Assembly: GCA_029532415.1 (NCBI GenBank)
Contig: JAQOTA010000053.1
Location: forward strand, 930,001-994,000
Direction: 5' to 3'
Length of the DNA stretch: 64,000 nucleotides
Source of the DNA: Marasmius tenuissimus
Lineage: Eukaryota > Basidiomycota > Agaricomycetes > Agaricales > Marasmiaceae
This document shows positions 24,037 to 35,273 of this stretch, piece by piece. Within the stretch, counting starts at the first letter, position 1, and every line of letters begins with the position of its first letter. The notes under the pieces are model-generated. The model did no database searches and had not been told where the DNA came from. It was given only the letters and a program-made list of their open reading frames with translations. A program made the translations under genes and the position numbers.

Positions 24037-24324
24037 TCATGGGTGTAGTTTATAAAGAGAGGACAGCCGGCCCGCACAACAAGGCCAAGGCAGACGGAAA
24101 AACTTCGGCTCACTCACGCCGGATTCTCCGGGCTCCGTTGCGACAAAATAGAAAACGCTCAAGCCGATGTTGACCCAAGCTCTGCGTCGACTCAAGTCAA
24201 TGATAAAGTAGTTTTTCCCCGAAGGTTCTGGAGAGGCGAGGAAGTTCAAGTCCGTTTTCAAGTTGCCGTTGAGTGACAACCTCTTCCAAACAATGATGTA
24301 AGTGGTATTACCAATGAAATACAT
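24037..24324 (-). CDS. Unrecognised small protein, possible exon
   Basis: ATG at 24324 opens a frame of about 96 codons: MYFIGNTTYIIVWKRLSLNG, then FLASPEPSGKNYFIIDLSRR and NIGLSVFYFVATEPGESG. The last part is followed by GTGAGT, a good splice donor, so the real protein may end or splice there. The alternating hydrophobic pattern suggests beta strands. It lies between the GH3 gene and an SSP relic, on the same strand as both, and overlaps the likely GH3 promoter. I do not recognise it and it may be a gene fragment. Confidence 0.3.
   Translation of the reverse strand: MYFIGNTTYIIVWKRLSLNGNLKTDLNFLASPEPSGKNYFIIDLSRRRAWVNIGLSVFYFVATEPGESGVSEPKFFRLPWPCCAGRLSSLYKLHP
24049..24054 (-). promoter_or_regulatory. 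TATA box candidate for the GH3 gene
   Basis: TATAAA on the minus strand (in tctctttataaactac), about 50 bp upstream of the GH3 ATG. Position and sequence fit a TATA element; no other evidence. Confidence 0.45.
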
Positions 24325-24367
24325 CCCTCTCATGCATGTCCTGGATTCAGCTCCAGGAAGTGTCTCC

Positions 24368-24500
24368 TCAATCGCAAGTGACGGACTCAATCTCTCATGT
24401 TAGAATGCTGAGCCCTTGCGAGGACTTCCCTAGCCAGACGAAAACAAGCGCTTTGGGCTTGTCACTGACCTCCTGGAGAGGCAATCGTGATGAATCCTGC
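24368..24500 (-). pseudogene. SSP family copy 2, C-terminal relic
   Basis: On the minus strand KALVFVWLGKSSQGLSI, then EIESVTCD and a stop at 24368-24370, is plainly related to KAFVTAWPGRSLQGFSI and EVESVTCD of SSP copy 1, with an in-frame TGA between the two pieces. No signal peptide or first exon is visible upstream. Only about the last 40 codons survive. Confidence 0.65.
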
Positions 24501-24813
24501 ACACACCGTGCCAGCTCAAGCGCTCAAGGCGCGCCTTAAGCTGTATGTCTGTAGTAAGCCATTGAGATAGATGATGAGATTATCGGCGGCATGTAGCATT
24601 CGACTGATCTTCATTCTCGCGACTGAGTCCTGAATACTGTTTGGGCAGATCATTATCATTCGACTGAGGGTGCATGCGGCATGACTGACTCGACAATGAT
24701 AGGATAGCTGAGCAGTCCTTTCAGAGCTCGCCATCAAATAGAAAGCTGGAGGTACAGAGCGTCGACCCTAAGTATGTTTCAGGATGTTTACTCAGCGACA
24801 TAAAAAGCAACAC
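24501..24813. other. Spacer
   Basis: No gene supported. It holds the 3' flank of the acetyltransferase gene and the decayed upstream part of the SSP relic. Confidence 0.4.
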
Positions 24814-25356
24814 TTACCACCTTCCAAACTTCCTTCCCACCCCCCTCAATCGCCCAACCTCCTCGAACCCGAACCGCTCATAAAACTTCTTTAACCCCAA
24901 TCCTCCATCCCGGCTGTCTTCGTCGAGCGCCATGATTGCTATGATCTTGCATACCCTACGTTCGGGTTCGCGTCGCTGCCCGCCCAACCAATTGTCACCA
25001 AATCTCTCAGGCTCCCTCAAGACCTCCAGAAATCGCGTCAACAACGCTGTCCCAGCACCTTTCCCTACGTGCTGTGGGTGACAGAACATGCTTATCTCGA
25101 CAGAATGAACGTATCCGCCACGGTCTCCGCGATACGGTGTCGCGTAGATATATCCAATTGGGTTGGAGTTGTCGTCAGAATCTAGAGCGACAATGTAGGG
25201 CAGTCCCGAGTCTTTGACTGAGCGGTACTTCGTATACGCTTCATCGTCGGAGATCAGAGTCGTCGCAAATGTCATGACAGTGTTTTCGACGTAGTGGTTA
25301 AAGATGGCATTAAGGTCGGCAGTATGGGATTCGAGGGTGGGGCAGAGAACGACCAT
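24814..25356 (-). CDS. GNAT-family N-acetyltransferase (phosphinothricin acetyltransferase-like)
   Basis: A single-exon protein of 180 residues starting at ATG 25356. The fold markers of the GNAT superfamily are in order: an N-terminal DLNAIFNHYVENTVMTF, a strand with PIGYIYATPYR, the acetyl-CoA loop HPQHVGKGAGTALLTRF (Q-x-x-G-x-G/A pattern), and a C-terminal LKKFYERFGFEEVGRL typical of the phosphinothricin-acetyltransferase-like branch. Such enzymes move an acetyl group from acetyl-CoA to small amines; the substrate here cannot be told. About 20 residues of charged insert (GGQRREPERR) lie after the CoA loop. It is intronless, unlike most neighbours, but nothing else suggests recent transfer. 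Confidence 0.88.
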   Translation of the reverse strand: MVVLCPTLESHTADLNAIFNHYVENTVMTFATTLISDDEAYTKYRSVKDSGLPYIVALDSDDNSNPIGYIYATPYRGDRGGYVHSVEISMFCHPQHVGKGAGTALLTRFLEVLREPERFGDNWLGGQRREPERRVCKIIAIMALDEDSRDGGLGLKKFYERFGFEEVGRLRGVGRKFGRW

Positions 25357-25681
25357 AGTGTTGTGGAAACTTAGGGAGAGATGATCAAGCTAGGCCAATT
25401 TCAAGCCTCGAATCGTTCCTCGAAAGAATGAATGACTCGACGCGTGTAACACATGAAGGTCATGGGCAACGGACCGCGAGGCTTTGTCATCGCAATTATC
25501 TATCGACATCGCGTTCCGATTCGATTCAAAGGGACCGATAATTACAGTATATCTTCCACAGCTTCTCGAGCCAATTTCTCATGGATGGTAGACCTGGGCC
25601 GGATACTGCACTTGAACGGCTCTGGACGACTGTGATGATCAACATAAGTACTAACCCTCAACCCATAGAAAGAACTACAAC

Positions 25682-27922
25682 TCACTTGTTCAGGTTGTTC
25701 GACGTGAACTTGACACCCGGCTCAATAACTTGACCATTCTCATCAACAGCTTTGGATATATCAAATACCGCCAACATGGTGGTAATCGTGAGGTATATTG
25801 TAGACATTGCCAGCTGTTTACCTGGGCATATTCTGGGAGCAGTCAGACCGAGGTTGGAGCCAAGAGGAAATCGCGACACACCTCCTTCCAAACCCAAATC
25901 CAGATGTAACATCGCGGACTTCAGGATTTATCTTGCCTTCTTTGAGCCACCGCTCTGGGTTGAATTTATAAGGGTCTGGGTACATTCTCTCGTCGTGAAA
26001 AATTGCCCTGGAGTCGTCAGGTCAGCTTTGGATGAGAGTGGCCGGTGGTGGATGCTGCATACCATACGTTCGGCAAGACAGTCGTATCTTTCGGGATATA
26101 ATATCCCCTGTATCTGTCTTCCACGTGTGTGTAATGAGGTACCCCTATGTTTCAGGTAACCAAGTCAGCTTTGATTCCTCGACAAAAGCTGAGAAAGCCT
26201 TACCTGTTGCGCCGACAGGTTGCCACCTGGAAGAAAGGAGTCGTTACAATCAAGATCTTCCCGCGAGAGGTTTGATAGCTGACGTGCCTCAACACTTCTT
26301 GCATGATCGCCTCAACATACAAGAGCAACGGCCTATCTCCAAAATCAGGCAACCTCTCGCTCCCGACAACACAATCAATTTCCTCTCTCGCTTTGACCTG
26401 ACACTCTGGATGCAGAACCATGGCAAGCACGAACGAAAGAAGAGCAGCGTGCGTCGTATCTTGTCCAGCTTTGCGACAGGGCTATAAGCTTCAAATCCCC
26501 ACGAAAAGAGCCGAAATGCCTACCTTCTTGCATCGAAGCAGCGGTGTTCATGACCTCCTCCTCGGTATACCAGCAGCTCTGAGGGTCCTCTGAAGCCTTT
26601 TGCAGAGCATTGCCAACGAACGAAGGACCGGCGACACCGTTTGCCTGGGTTGCGAGGACATGTTTCAGTGCCTCAGCAGCGAACTTGATGTGAGACCAGG
26701 CCTACCATATCCGCCTTGGTTAGTCGGAAGGGCTCCGTGTTGAACTTTTCATAGAGCTTGCTCCATTTCGCCGCTTGTTTCTTGAATCCGGCGCCTGGCA
26801 TCCAGTCAGGTACGTACTTGAGCCAGGGAATCGTGTCCTACGGGTACTCCCAGTTTTCAGAAGGAAGCGAGGGAAAGGAGATCGACATAGAACTCACGAC
26901 GAGAAACGTCCCCGGACTAACAACATGCGTCAAGACACTCATGACATACTCTCCTAGTTCGAGCACGGGATCGTTGTGATGTTTGGCTTCGTATCCGTAT
27001 GTGACGCGGACAATGAGGGATCCTGTCAAACTGAGATGAACGTGCATGAGAACATCGATTTCGGGCTATCAATGGGACGAAAATGCGAAGCCTACAACTT
27101 TAGATGCCTATTGAAGTTCTCCGGGTCCCGCAAAAGGTTTTTGATTAATAGTCGGTTGACGGCGGTTTGGTGTAGATCGTGTGAGGGACGAGCGCCAGTA
27201 TTCGGAAATTCTAGCCTCGGGCTAAATCTGGACCTTTCGCCCAAAGAGGGGGTATGGGTACTCACCCTGGTGAAAAAGACGCCTTCGGGTCCTCCATGCA
27301 TCTCCGTAAGGCATGAATATAAAGTCACGATTCCAGCCGATGCTGATATACCAGGATAGACTTTAGCTTCCAACTTGGCGTACCAGAGGAGGGAGGAGAG
27401 TGGATACTGACAGCTCGATCAACATAGGAAATCTCGGCCTGTAAATTGGAGTAAATCAGAGCGTGAGCAAAATGCGTGCACGAAAGCGATGTACCGACTC
27501 GAATATATGCTTGATCGTTTCTCGAGCAGCTCCCATGCTGCTTCATATGAATTGAGGACGAGGATATTCTTCCCGCCCACCGTAAGGTATAACATATCCG
27601 TATCTGCTTGGTGGTCTGAGCCCGGCTCGAGGTCGAAGTGCAATTAGAATGTACCCACCCAGTTCCTTTCCCATCTTCTCAAATTTTGGTCCAGGAGAAC
27701 TACGAGGCATGTCCTGTTCATAATTTCAGCATGAACTACAGCAGAGAGGTTTGCACTTACGAGAAGGTTCCCAATAATCGGATACGCCTTTGGCCCAGGA
27801 GGAAGGGGAAGCCCTCTTCGCCAAAATCTTCCTAGCAGGAGGATAGCTGCGAGGACAGCAATAGCAACGGGAACGGGCGATATGAGTTCTGCAGCAGGCA
27901 GAAGACCCAACAGACGATCCAT
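25682..27922 (-). CDS. Cytochrome P450 monooxygenase (first)
   Basis: Starts at ATG 27922 with a hydrophobic membrane anchor (VPVAIAVLAAILLLGRFW), then the proline hinge LPLPPGPKAYPIIGNLL. Further exons carry LTVGGKNILVLNSYEAAWEL, LLRDPENFNRHLKL and VTYGYEAKHHND. The I-helix and K-helix exon has AALLSFVLAMVLHPE and EAIMQEVLR (the ExxR motif). The heme loop FGFGRRICPGKQLA is split by an intron after Arg-Arg; the Cys thiolate is present. The protein ends KFTSNNLNK at 25682. At least eight short introns. It is an ER-bound mixed-function oxidase; the LPPGPKxxPxIGNLL hinge and FGFGRRICPG resemble the large mushroom families annotated as O-methylsterigmatocystin-oxidoreductase-like. Substrate unknown. 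Confidence 0.9.
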
Positions 27923-28342
27923 GGTTCAAAGGGATGCAGAGTTGGAATGTGAGAGTCCACCTGCAAGGAATATGCCATGTCTGCCATATGTTTGAGTGAC
28001 CCGTGAGATTTTCGTGATCTTGGAACTGATACACAGCGACTTCAACTGAAGTCATTGATTTATCCGTCACTGATCATGAGAAGCGGGAGGAAACTGTTCT
28101 GTCGTATTGGTTTGTATTGGTGGTCGACCACTGGTCTGTGTGACACGTGACTGTGACACGATCGACTTGTTGCACAAGACAATGACCAGATGGCAGACCA
28201 TTTCAATTTGCCCACCATTGCGCACGGGCCTCAGCTCAAAGTCCATCTGCTTTTATCTCTTATTCACTCTAATTTAAGGACGTTGATTTGCTTTTGTGCG
28301 ATTATTGATTCACCACAGACAGCATCTCACAAGCTCCAGAAA
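27923..28342. other. Intergenic between P450 and DUF4246 relic
   Basis: Promoter side of the P450 gene. No gene seen. Confidence 0.5.
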
Positions 28343-30165
28343 TTACATCAATGACAACTCCACTGGCAATTTCTCCAATAACGTCAAAGTATCTTTATAC
28401 ACTGCCTCTGCCCACCAGTCTCTCTGATGAGGGGAACGTTAGCAGTCGACAATGTTCTAAGGTACGGGTCTACGAGAAAGAGGGTGAGGATCTTCCTATA
28501 TCCGGGTTTCACTTTCGAAGAATCTGCAAGCCCGAACGGTTATACCTAATGCTGCAGAACGTTAGGGAAGACCAAGAGCCTGCCCTCCTTGGTAACAACA
28601 GACCCAAGATTCTGCAAACAAGGCCTGTGATGCTTGAATCCGAAGAGCTGCTCTATCCCTTCGTAGTCGTCCTGTGGATAATTCATCTCCTCCAACATGC
28701 GTCCATTCGTGAGCTGCCTGAACGCGAGTCGGCTCTTGGTTACGTTCAATTGATCGTGGTGGTAGAGGGCGCTAGCTCGAATGTGCTCGTTCAACTGCCC
28801 CTCGATATGCCATGTACCACCCTCGTACGACGTCTTGCCTTCTTCCGGGCGAAGCTCGATGTTGGCCAGTTTGGTGATAACCTGCAGACCCTGTTCCTTC
28901 CAATCTTTTCGCAGATTGATGTGAGTGAGAACTTCGGGTCGTTCTCTGAGGGGTGTGGGAGTCGATCGGCACTGGTAGTACGAGGGCTCGATTCGCCCTA
29001 ATCCACCACTTATCCTTCTCAGCTCTCCGTTCCCCTTCATCCGCCGAATCCTCGTTCTCATCATCCTCGTCCTCATCATCCTCGCCCTCCTCGTCTTTGC
29101 TCTTTGACTCTCCTTCTGGTGTCAGCGGACGCTCCGTTCCCAGGGGATACTCCCACTCAGGCTCCCAAACCGGCACACGCTTCTGCGGCTCTCCAAAACC
29201 TTTGACCAAAGTATGAGAGGTAGTCATCCCACAAAGGGATCGTCCTCGCTGTGACCTTCTCCAGAACCGAATAAAGCGCCGTATGCCGCGGATGGAGATT
29301 AGTGACATAACTCGTAATCTCCACCTCGCCGTCACCACTGATACGACCTCGCACGGCAACCACTGGTAACTGTCGGACCTGTACTCTGTTATCGGCGCAT
29401 TTGAGTTCCAACGGTAACCTTTTTGAGGGACAGCGTTTGGGAGATCTCTGCCGTCTGGTGTTGTGTCCTCCGGGGCTTGATTTTAAGATAACGATGCCTC
29501 CGCCACAGTCCTAAAGACAGTCCCCGAGAGTTGTGCGACCTGAGCGCAGGATACGAGATCGCCCGTAAATGAGAGGGTAGAGCGATGGGTGAACGAGGTC
29601 GAGAACTTTTTGGTTTGAGCCGGGATGCCAGTCTTTGTCGTGCTCGGGAACGTCTTCAAGGATTTTGACCGCTGCTTTGAGCTCCTCAGCAAGTGAAATG
29701 GGAATGACTGTATCCGGTTTGACGATGGCCGCTTTACAGTCTAGCACGGCAACGCGTCCTATCTGCGAGAAGTGTGGTACTTTGGCGCGAAGTTCTGATA
29801 TGCACTGGAATAGAAAAAGCTGTGAGCGATTAAAAAAGATGAAGAAATGAGTCACGCACGTAGTTGAATCCATGCCTTATTTGCCCAACGCCTCGGTTTT
29901 CCACTTGGCGACAATGGCCTCGTCGTTGACTTTTCTATCCCATTCTGACTTGTCGTAAATCTCGTTTACTATCGCCGGGATCGTCCGCTCTCTGGCTGTA
30001 ACATTGGCAGCGGCCCATGAGGTCATCACATTTGGGAAACACAGTCGTTTCGAGTCCATTGGCCCGTCCCTTCCAACAAGCGGACGATCTGGAAGTGTTG
30101 ACCGGGACACCGAAACCTGGGAGTTTGGGAACTTGAGATTCGGTATCAGGACCAGCAGGATTCAT
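28343..30165 (-). pseudogene. DUF4246 family pseudogene
   Basis: A second DUF4246 copy close to the one at 18710-20713. Recognisable pieces are KLPGFGVPVN near the start (ATG 30165), ARERTIPAIVNEIYDKSEWD, CISELRAKVPHFSQIG, YVTNLHPRHTALYSVLEK, GGTWHIEGQLNEHIRASALY and LVFPNVLQH. It is disabled: right after LVFPNVLQH come TAG and, two codons later, TAA where the paralogue has codons for RAEP; a short deletion shifts the frame inside the counterpart of VPPQQKDWW; and the 5' part needs several frame changes. Alignment resumes to a stop at 28343-28345. No product is expected. Confidence 0.85.
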
Positions 30166-30434
30166 GATAGTGGCAGTTTGGGTCAATGCCTGACCTTGTT
30201 CCTTCGCCACGACTTCACGAAAGCCAAGGTTGCAACTTGTTGAAACAGGGATTTTTGGAGTCGGGCTTCACGGTCACTCTTTACCGAGAGTGAGAAAGGG
30301 TTGAGCATAATCTAACATCTGCCGGATTTGCATATTGGTTGTGTGAGCAAACGTGAACAGTGGCATTCGAGCTCGAGAGAGCTCGGAGTCGAGGATCGAT
30401 CAACATGGGTGTGGAAGAGAAAAAACAACGCATA

Positions 30435-31088
30435 CAGTCATCCCCTACCATTTGGGATGCCCCCATCATTTGGGACGTCGGCTTTTCCTGACGCGTTCTT
30501 GCGCTGTCCCCTCTCGGACTTGTGGTTTTCCTATCTGTTTATGACCTATACATATGCTATTAGCACTGTGTCCATTCAGGTGAAGTCCCGGAGAAGAAAA
30601 ATGGGTAATATGTCCAGTTTGGCCTAATATTCAATTCTTGAGACACGATCAAAGCAGACTGTGCCGTCCAAAGCATACTGGGCGTGTATAGTATAGTATC
30701 CATAACGTTTTTTGCCTACCCAGATGATCGAGAGACGTAGAGAGCACGGTGCGGGCGTGCAATAGTCAAGTTGGGCAAAACGGGTTGGTTGAGCACCGTT
30801 CCGAAGGTCACGTAAATGACGTGATAGCTCACATCTCTCCGCGTTTTGGTCGCTTATCAGCGTGATGATGTCACGTCCCAAATGGTAGGTTTTCAGTTGA
30901 TAACAAAAAATTCAACTGATAGTCGAATCGCGCAGCTAGCTCCCTCCCTTCGGGCAAGGTAAGTTGCTGAGCATCTTATTCACATAGTATGTTTACTTCC
31001 TAGATACAACAGCTCAAGGGAGAGGAGGCCTAATGCACCTTAAATCTGCGACCAAGATTTGGCTGTCCCAAATGGTAGGGGATGACTG
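30435..31088. mobile_element. Inverted-repeat element with TA duplication, 654 bp
   Basis: Left end cagtcatcccctaccatttg, right end its inverse (caaatggtaggggatgactg), flanked by TA on both sides (30433-30434 and 31089-31090). TA duplications fit the Tc1/mariner/pogo superfamily or a derived MITE. The word ccatttggga occurs again inside in both orientations (near 30467 and 30873). No transposase frame, so non-autonomous. Confidence 0.75.
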
Positions 31089-31268
31089 TATTGTGATTGT
31101 TGTGGCTGCCCCTGATGCATGATGTATGACGTTGCCGCCGGCATCTTTCCTCTCAACTATCACCGGTCACCTCCAAAAACGTAGAGAAATAACCAGTCAG
31201 AGCTTGGTGAGCTACATGAAACAACTCGTAGGTGACCAACGGCTGAATTGCTCGCTACAGAATCAAGA

Positions 31269-32861
31269 ATGACTGGTACTTTAGAAAATTGTGAGGTCTC
31301 GAACACCATTACTTCAGATAAAGCCACTGTCGCGGAGCTTCTTCACAACGTCGAGCTGGAAATGGCGAAGTGCCAGATTGACATAGCCGACCTCAAACTC
31401 GAGTTACAGAGAAAAGAATACGAATGGAAGAGACTGGATCGAGCCGCGGGGCTTTACAGGGCTGTACTGTCACCGTCACCCATTAACAACATACCATCGG
31501 AAATTCTCATAACCATCTTCACCTTTTCTTGCGAACAAAACGTCTTCTCAGTATCCACTTTACCAGCAGCGCTTCGACTCTCGATGGTTAGTAGACGCTG
31601 GAGAGACATTATTTTCTCTACTTCACAACTGTGGTCCAGCATCGAGATTGACTTCAGACCCTGGGTGAAGGGATTTCGAATTTTGAACCAGCTCTCAGAG
31701 CTGTTCATAAAACAGTCTGGGTGTTGTCCACTACGACTCTTCCTGTCAAATTACGATGGGCCCTTATCAGAGGGGGAGGATGCATGCACGACGTTGCGCT
31801 TACTCGCTGGACAAAGCGAACGTTGGGAGCACATGTCCTTGAAGATCCGTCCTCCGCATTTTCCGTCGTCCATTTTTGGGACGATCCGCGGTCGCTTACC
31901 CCTTCTCAGATCCCTTTCCGTTGTCAACTCTATGCAGGGGAAAGAAGAGATGACCTGGGAGGAGCCTTTCGATTATTTCGCTGATTGTCCCGCACTCCGT
32001 GCGCTCCACATATCCCCAGAGTTATTCGATTTGGATGTCGACGTCAACGAACAGGAAGTATTTCTCCCCTGGATTCAGATCAATACGTTACGACTGGACA
32101 CCGCGTACAATATCTTTGCCTTTCCTCTTCTGTCTCAGTGTACAGCTGTGGAGCGCGTGGAATTGGACTCAGTCGGCGGCTTGAATGAATTCAACCGTGA
32201 CTATTCAAGTCACTTGAACACGAACACGGTCAAAATCCTGGACATCATCGAGGCGGAAGGACAGAGCGATTTGGACGGCGTCTTTCAACACACAACCATG
32301 AGTGGTTTAACCTCACTGAGGATATGCGGCTCACGCGATGGGTCACCATCCGCTTGGAGGGTATGGGACGGCACTTGCCTGGAAGCCTTCCTGCAGCGGT
32401 CATCATGCTTTATCACGTCCTTACATCTCACAAACCTACCAATCACCGTTGTGCAGACTCTCTCCTTGCTCGGGGCGGTTCCCACTATCACATCGCTCTT
32501 CATCGAAGAGCTAGGTCGCAGTGACGATAATAGAATCGTGACCACGTCTTTCTTGGATCGTCTGACTGCGTCGCCAGACGCCCCGTCGACGCTCCCCACT
32601 CCCCTCGTCCCTCGCCTTGTGGACTTGGAACTGAGGGTGAACGAATTACTCGACTCGAATGCTTTGTCAAAGACACTGTTGTCACGATGGCTACCTGGCA
32701 CTCACCGTTCAGCGAAACTCAGCGTTGAATGCCTCCGCTTTGTGGCCATTGTTGTCAAACTCAGGTCGGCGCAGGCTCGAAACGTTAATAATCTAGTGTG
32801 TTTACACTCTCTCAGAGATGCGGGGATGCCACTTAGTATCACGTATCTGTCGGTTCAATGA
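31269..32861 (+). CDS. F-box protein
   Basis: Intronless frame from ATG 31269 (530 residues). A coiled-coil-like N-terminus (AELLHNVELEMAKCQIDIAD, QRKEYEWKRLDRA) precedes the F-box: INNIPSEILITIFTFS, then LRLSMVSRRWRDIIFSTSQL and LWSSIEIDF, the usual mushroom F-box-like layout. The rest is a long leucine-rich, irregular-repeat region (LRSLSVVNS, LTSLRICGS, ITSLHLTNLP) that would present substrates. Proteins of this type bind SKP1 through the F-box and select targets for SCF ubiquitin ligases; they are hugely expanded in Agaricomycetes and the targets are unknown. The first Met of the frame was chosen because the codons before it include only a TTG. Confidence 0.88.
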   Translation: MTGTLENCEVSNTITSDKATVAELLHNVELEMAKCQIDIADLKLELQRKEYEWKRLDRAAGLYRAVLSPSPINNIPSEILITIFTFSCEQNVFSVSTLPAALRLSMVSRRWRDIIFSTSQLWSSIEIDFRPWVKGFRILNQLSELFIKQSGCCPLRLFLSNYDGPLSEGEDACTTLRLLAGQSERWEHMSLKIRPPHFPSSIFGTIRGRLPLLRSLSVVNSMQGKEEMTWEEPFDYFADCPALRALHISPELFDLDVDVNEQEVFLPWIQINTLRLDTAYNIFAFPLLSQCTAVERVELDSVGGLNEFNRDYSSHLNTNTVKILDIIEAEGQSDLDGVFQHTTMSGLTSLRICGSRDGSPSAWRVWDGTCLEAFLQRSSCFITSLHLTNLPITVVQTLSLLGAVPTITSLFIEELGRSDDNRIVTTSFLDRLTASPDAPSTLPTPLVPRLVDLELRVNELLDSNALSKTLLSRWLPGTHRSAKLSVECLRFVAIVVKLRSAQARNVNNLVCLHSLRDAGMPLSITYLSVQ

Positions 32862-33254
32862 ACTTTAATTCCGACGCGAAAGGAGAGGATAAGAGTACGA
32901 ACGGGCGTTAACTTCTGGGAGCGGTAGTCGAAAAGACTTGCTTTTAACCCACAGAAGTGTAGATATTCAACATTGTTCTTGTCAAGTACATGCATACGAG
33001 GATTCGATACGTTACTAACTCGCCAATATACCTAGCAAATGTTTAGATTGATTACAAAATTTTTCGACTGAGGCGTCAGGAGACCCGCGATACTGTGCAC
33101 TGCGCCAATCGTTCATCACAGATATACCAGCAGGCGGACCGTGTATCGTTCTCGAGAAAAATCAACAAGCCAAATTCGTGGCGTTCGTTAAACGAAATCT
33201 TTCGGAACCGTTACCTCCAGCGCTTCCGTGCGAGTCCAGACCTAAGTTGGGTCG
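32862..33254. other. Convergent intergenic spacer
   Basis: Lies between the ends of the F-box and forkhead genes; 3' flanks only. Confidence 0.5.
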
Positions 33255-34676
33255 TCAATGATGGTCGCCCAAGAATTGACGATTGGGGATGAAACCACTC
33301 TGCCCGAAAGCCGGTGGCTCGGGGTAGTATGATGGGGGCCCGTACGTTTGGTGACGGTACGACTGTTGGTTGGGATCATGAAGAGCCGGAGAAGGGTACT
33401 GCTGGAGCGGGGGATGGTAAGAACCACTCAAGGCCGCAGTATGGGAGGGGTTGAAAAGGTGCAAGGGAGTCTGGGTGTGTGAGCCGTACGCTCGGTCGTA
33501 GTGAGTAGACGAACCCCTCCCAATGTAAGACGAAGGCGGTGAGGGTGACGAAGACTCTTCTTTCATACTATATGAGTCACTTTGAGGCTCTTCCGTGTCG
33601 TATGATTCCTCGTCGTCATCGTCGGCGCGCTGCTGCCTTCCAGCGTCCGAAGGGCTGCGGGCTTTCTTGGAATTTCCACGCCTTCTGGGGCGCTTGTCCC
33701 CCCCAGACTCGAGATAGCGGTAGTCGAGCGACCAGTAATGTGCGCCATTTCTCGACTCGGGCAATTTTACGAAGGTTTTCTTCAGCGAGAGGAGATGGCG
33801 TATGTTCGCCTAGTAAAAGGGCGAATGAGTGATTCGTGTCCATGTATCGCAGGACAGAATACTCACCTTCCATTTCTTCGCCGTCCCGGGGTCACGCACC
33901 GATCGGAATCTCTGCTCGATTCGCGACCAAATTTGGGCTTGCGTGAGTTTCTTGTCTTCGCTGGACCAGATGGCGAACTGAGTGATGGCAATCTGGGTAA
34001 ACGAGGGATCTGGAGGGTCTGAAATAGCGTATAGATTGACGGGTTGGTTGGGTCGGATATTGTAAAGTCGTCTGAGTTGACTATCGACTTCTGCAACGCT
34101 GATGTCGATACCAAGAACTGGGGCGCGTGATTGATCATCTACTGGACTGCCTGCGACTCCAGTAGCAGGATGAGACGAGCGATGATGTCCAGAGTAAGCG
34201 GCAGGACCCTAAAAAGCGAGCAAGTTTTGTTAGAATTGTCGAAGAAACTACTTATTAGTTGATGTGAGTACACTCTTACCGTAAACGTGGCGCTTCTGGT
34301 GGGAGCATTGTGGAGTTCTCTGTTGAAATTCTGCCTATGCTGAGGTGTATATTGATCTGCGGGTAGCATCGCAGGAGCGGCATGTCCTGTCGACTGTCCA
34401 TACATTGACCCTAGCTCGGGATACGCGTTTCGGGGATGGGTGGATACATATTGGCTGTTGGTGCCGTAGCTACGTGATCGATCTGGGGACGACCTACGAC
34501 TACGCGGGGTAACATTCAAAAGGAGCGCGATCAAAATTGCCAGAAAAAGCGACGAGGCAAAGGGGTCAAAGCAAAATGTGGGTCAGCACTGGATTCACAA
34601 TGGACACCCGACAGAGAGGGACCCACAGTCTCGATTGATCATCATAACCTCCGTGAAAATAGGTTTCAGGGGGCAT
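33255..34676 (-). CDS. Forkhead-domain transcription factor
   Basis: ATG 34676 starts MPPETYFHGGYDDQSRL, and after an intron the protein continues through SSPDRSRSYGTNSQYVS and a second intron. The forkhead domain is spread over two exons: SFTQIAITQFAIWSSEDKKL, TQAQIWSRIEQRF, WK, then NIRHLLSLKKTFVKLPESRN and YWSLDYRYL. These match the forkhead pattern (helix 1 with a Y/F..L, W.NSIRHNLSLNKCFVKVPR and the closing GSYWTLDP), including the DNA-recognition helix IRH.LSL. An NLS-like RPRRRGNSKKAR directly follows. The tail is disordered, acidic (DDDDEE) then Pro/Ser/Tyr-rich. It should act in the nucleus as a DNA-binding regulator. The Asn usual in RHNLSL is Leu here. Targets unknown. Confidence 0.85.
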
Positions 34677-35273
34677 TTTGCAGCGAGGAAAGAGCAGAGT
34701 CGAGGGTAGACGACGAGACAAGAGGCTGAGAGGCCTTTTGATGGAGAAAAGGGACCCAACCTGCGAGGCTTTTATACTCTCTGCTCATGAGCTTTTCAGT
34801 TGTCGAATGTTTGTGCTTTGCTCGTCTGTAGCAGGAAACCTTTGGGTGGATTGGTTTTCAAACAGACCCCACTGCACGCAGGGATTGGCAAAGACTGTTA
34901 TTTGGGTGGTTAAATTGTTCCCACGGTAATGCGTCTAGACCAACTTACGTCTTTTGGTAAGCCTTCATCACCTTTTTTGGGTAACTTTTGCAGCGCTTGA
35001 CCAGAATCTGCCTCGCGTGAGTCCACGATGAAGTTGCCTTTTTAGAGAGGCCGGTTCAACCAAATGAGGAAAGTAAGATTAACTGACCGGCGCTAACTAT
35101 GGGGTGAGCCGCTTAGCGGAAAAATGGCAGAAGGTTTGTAGAAAGAAACGATAGATTCATACCGAGTCCCTGGCACCTCAACGGCACATACTGAGGCTCG
35201 GCGTTTAGTGTAGGAACTGTATTCGACATATAAAGGTTGTAAGTAAAGTAAAATGTATCGTCCTCCGGTCTCT
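34677..35273. other. Promoter region of the forkhead gene
   Basis: No gene. It runs from the forkhead start to the 3' end of the second P450. Confidence 0.5.

Noticed and set aside
20836..30165. Biosynthetic gene cluster (P450, GNAT, DUF4246 oxygenase-like, GH3)
   Set aside because: No core synthase (PKS, NRPS, terpene synthase) is present, and the genes lack a shared pathway logic.
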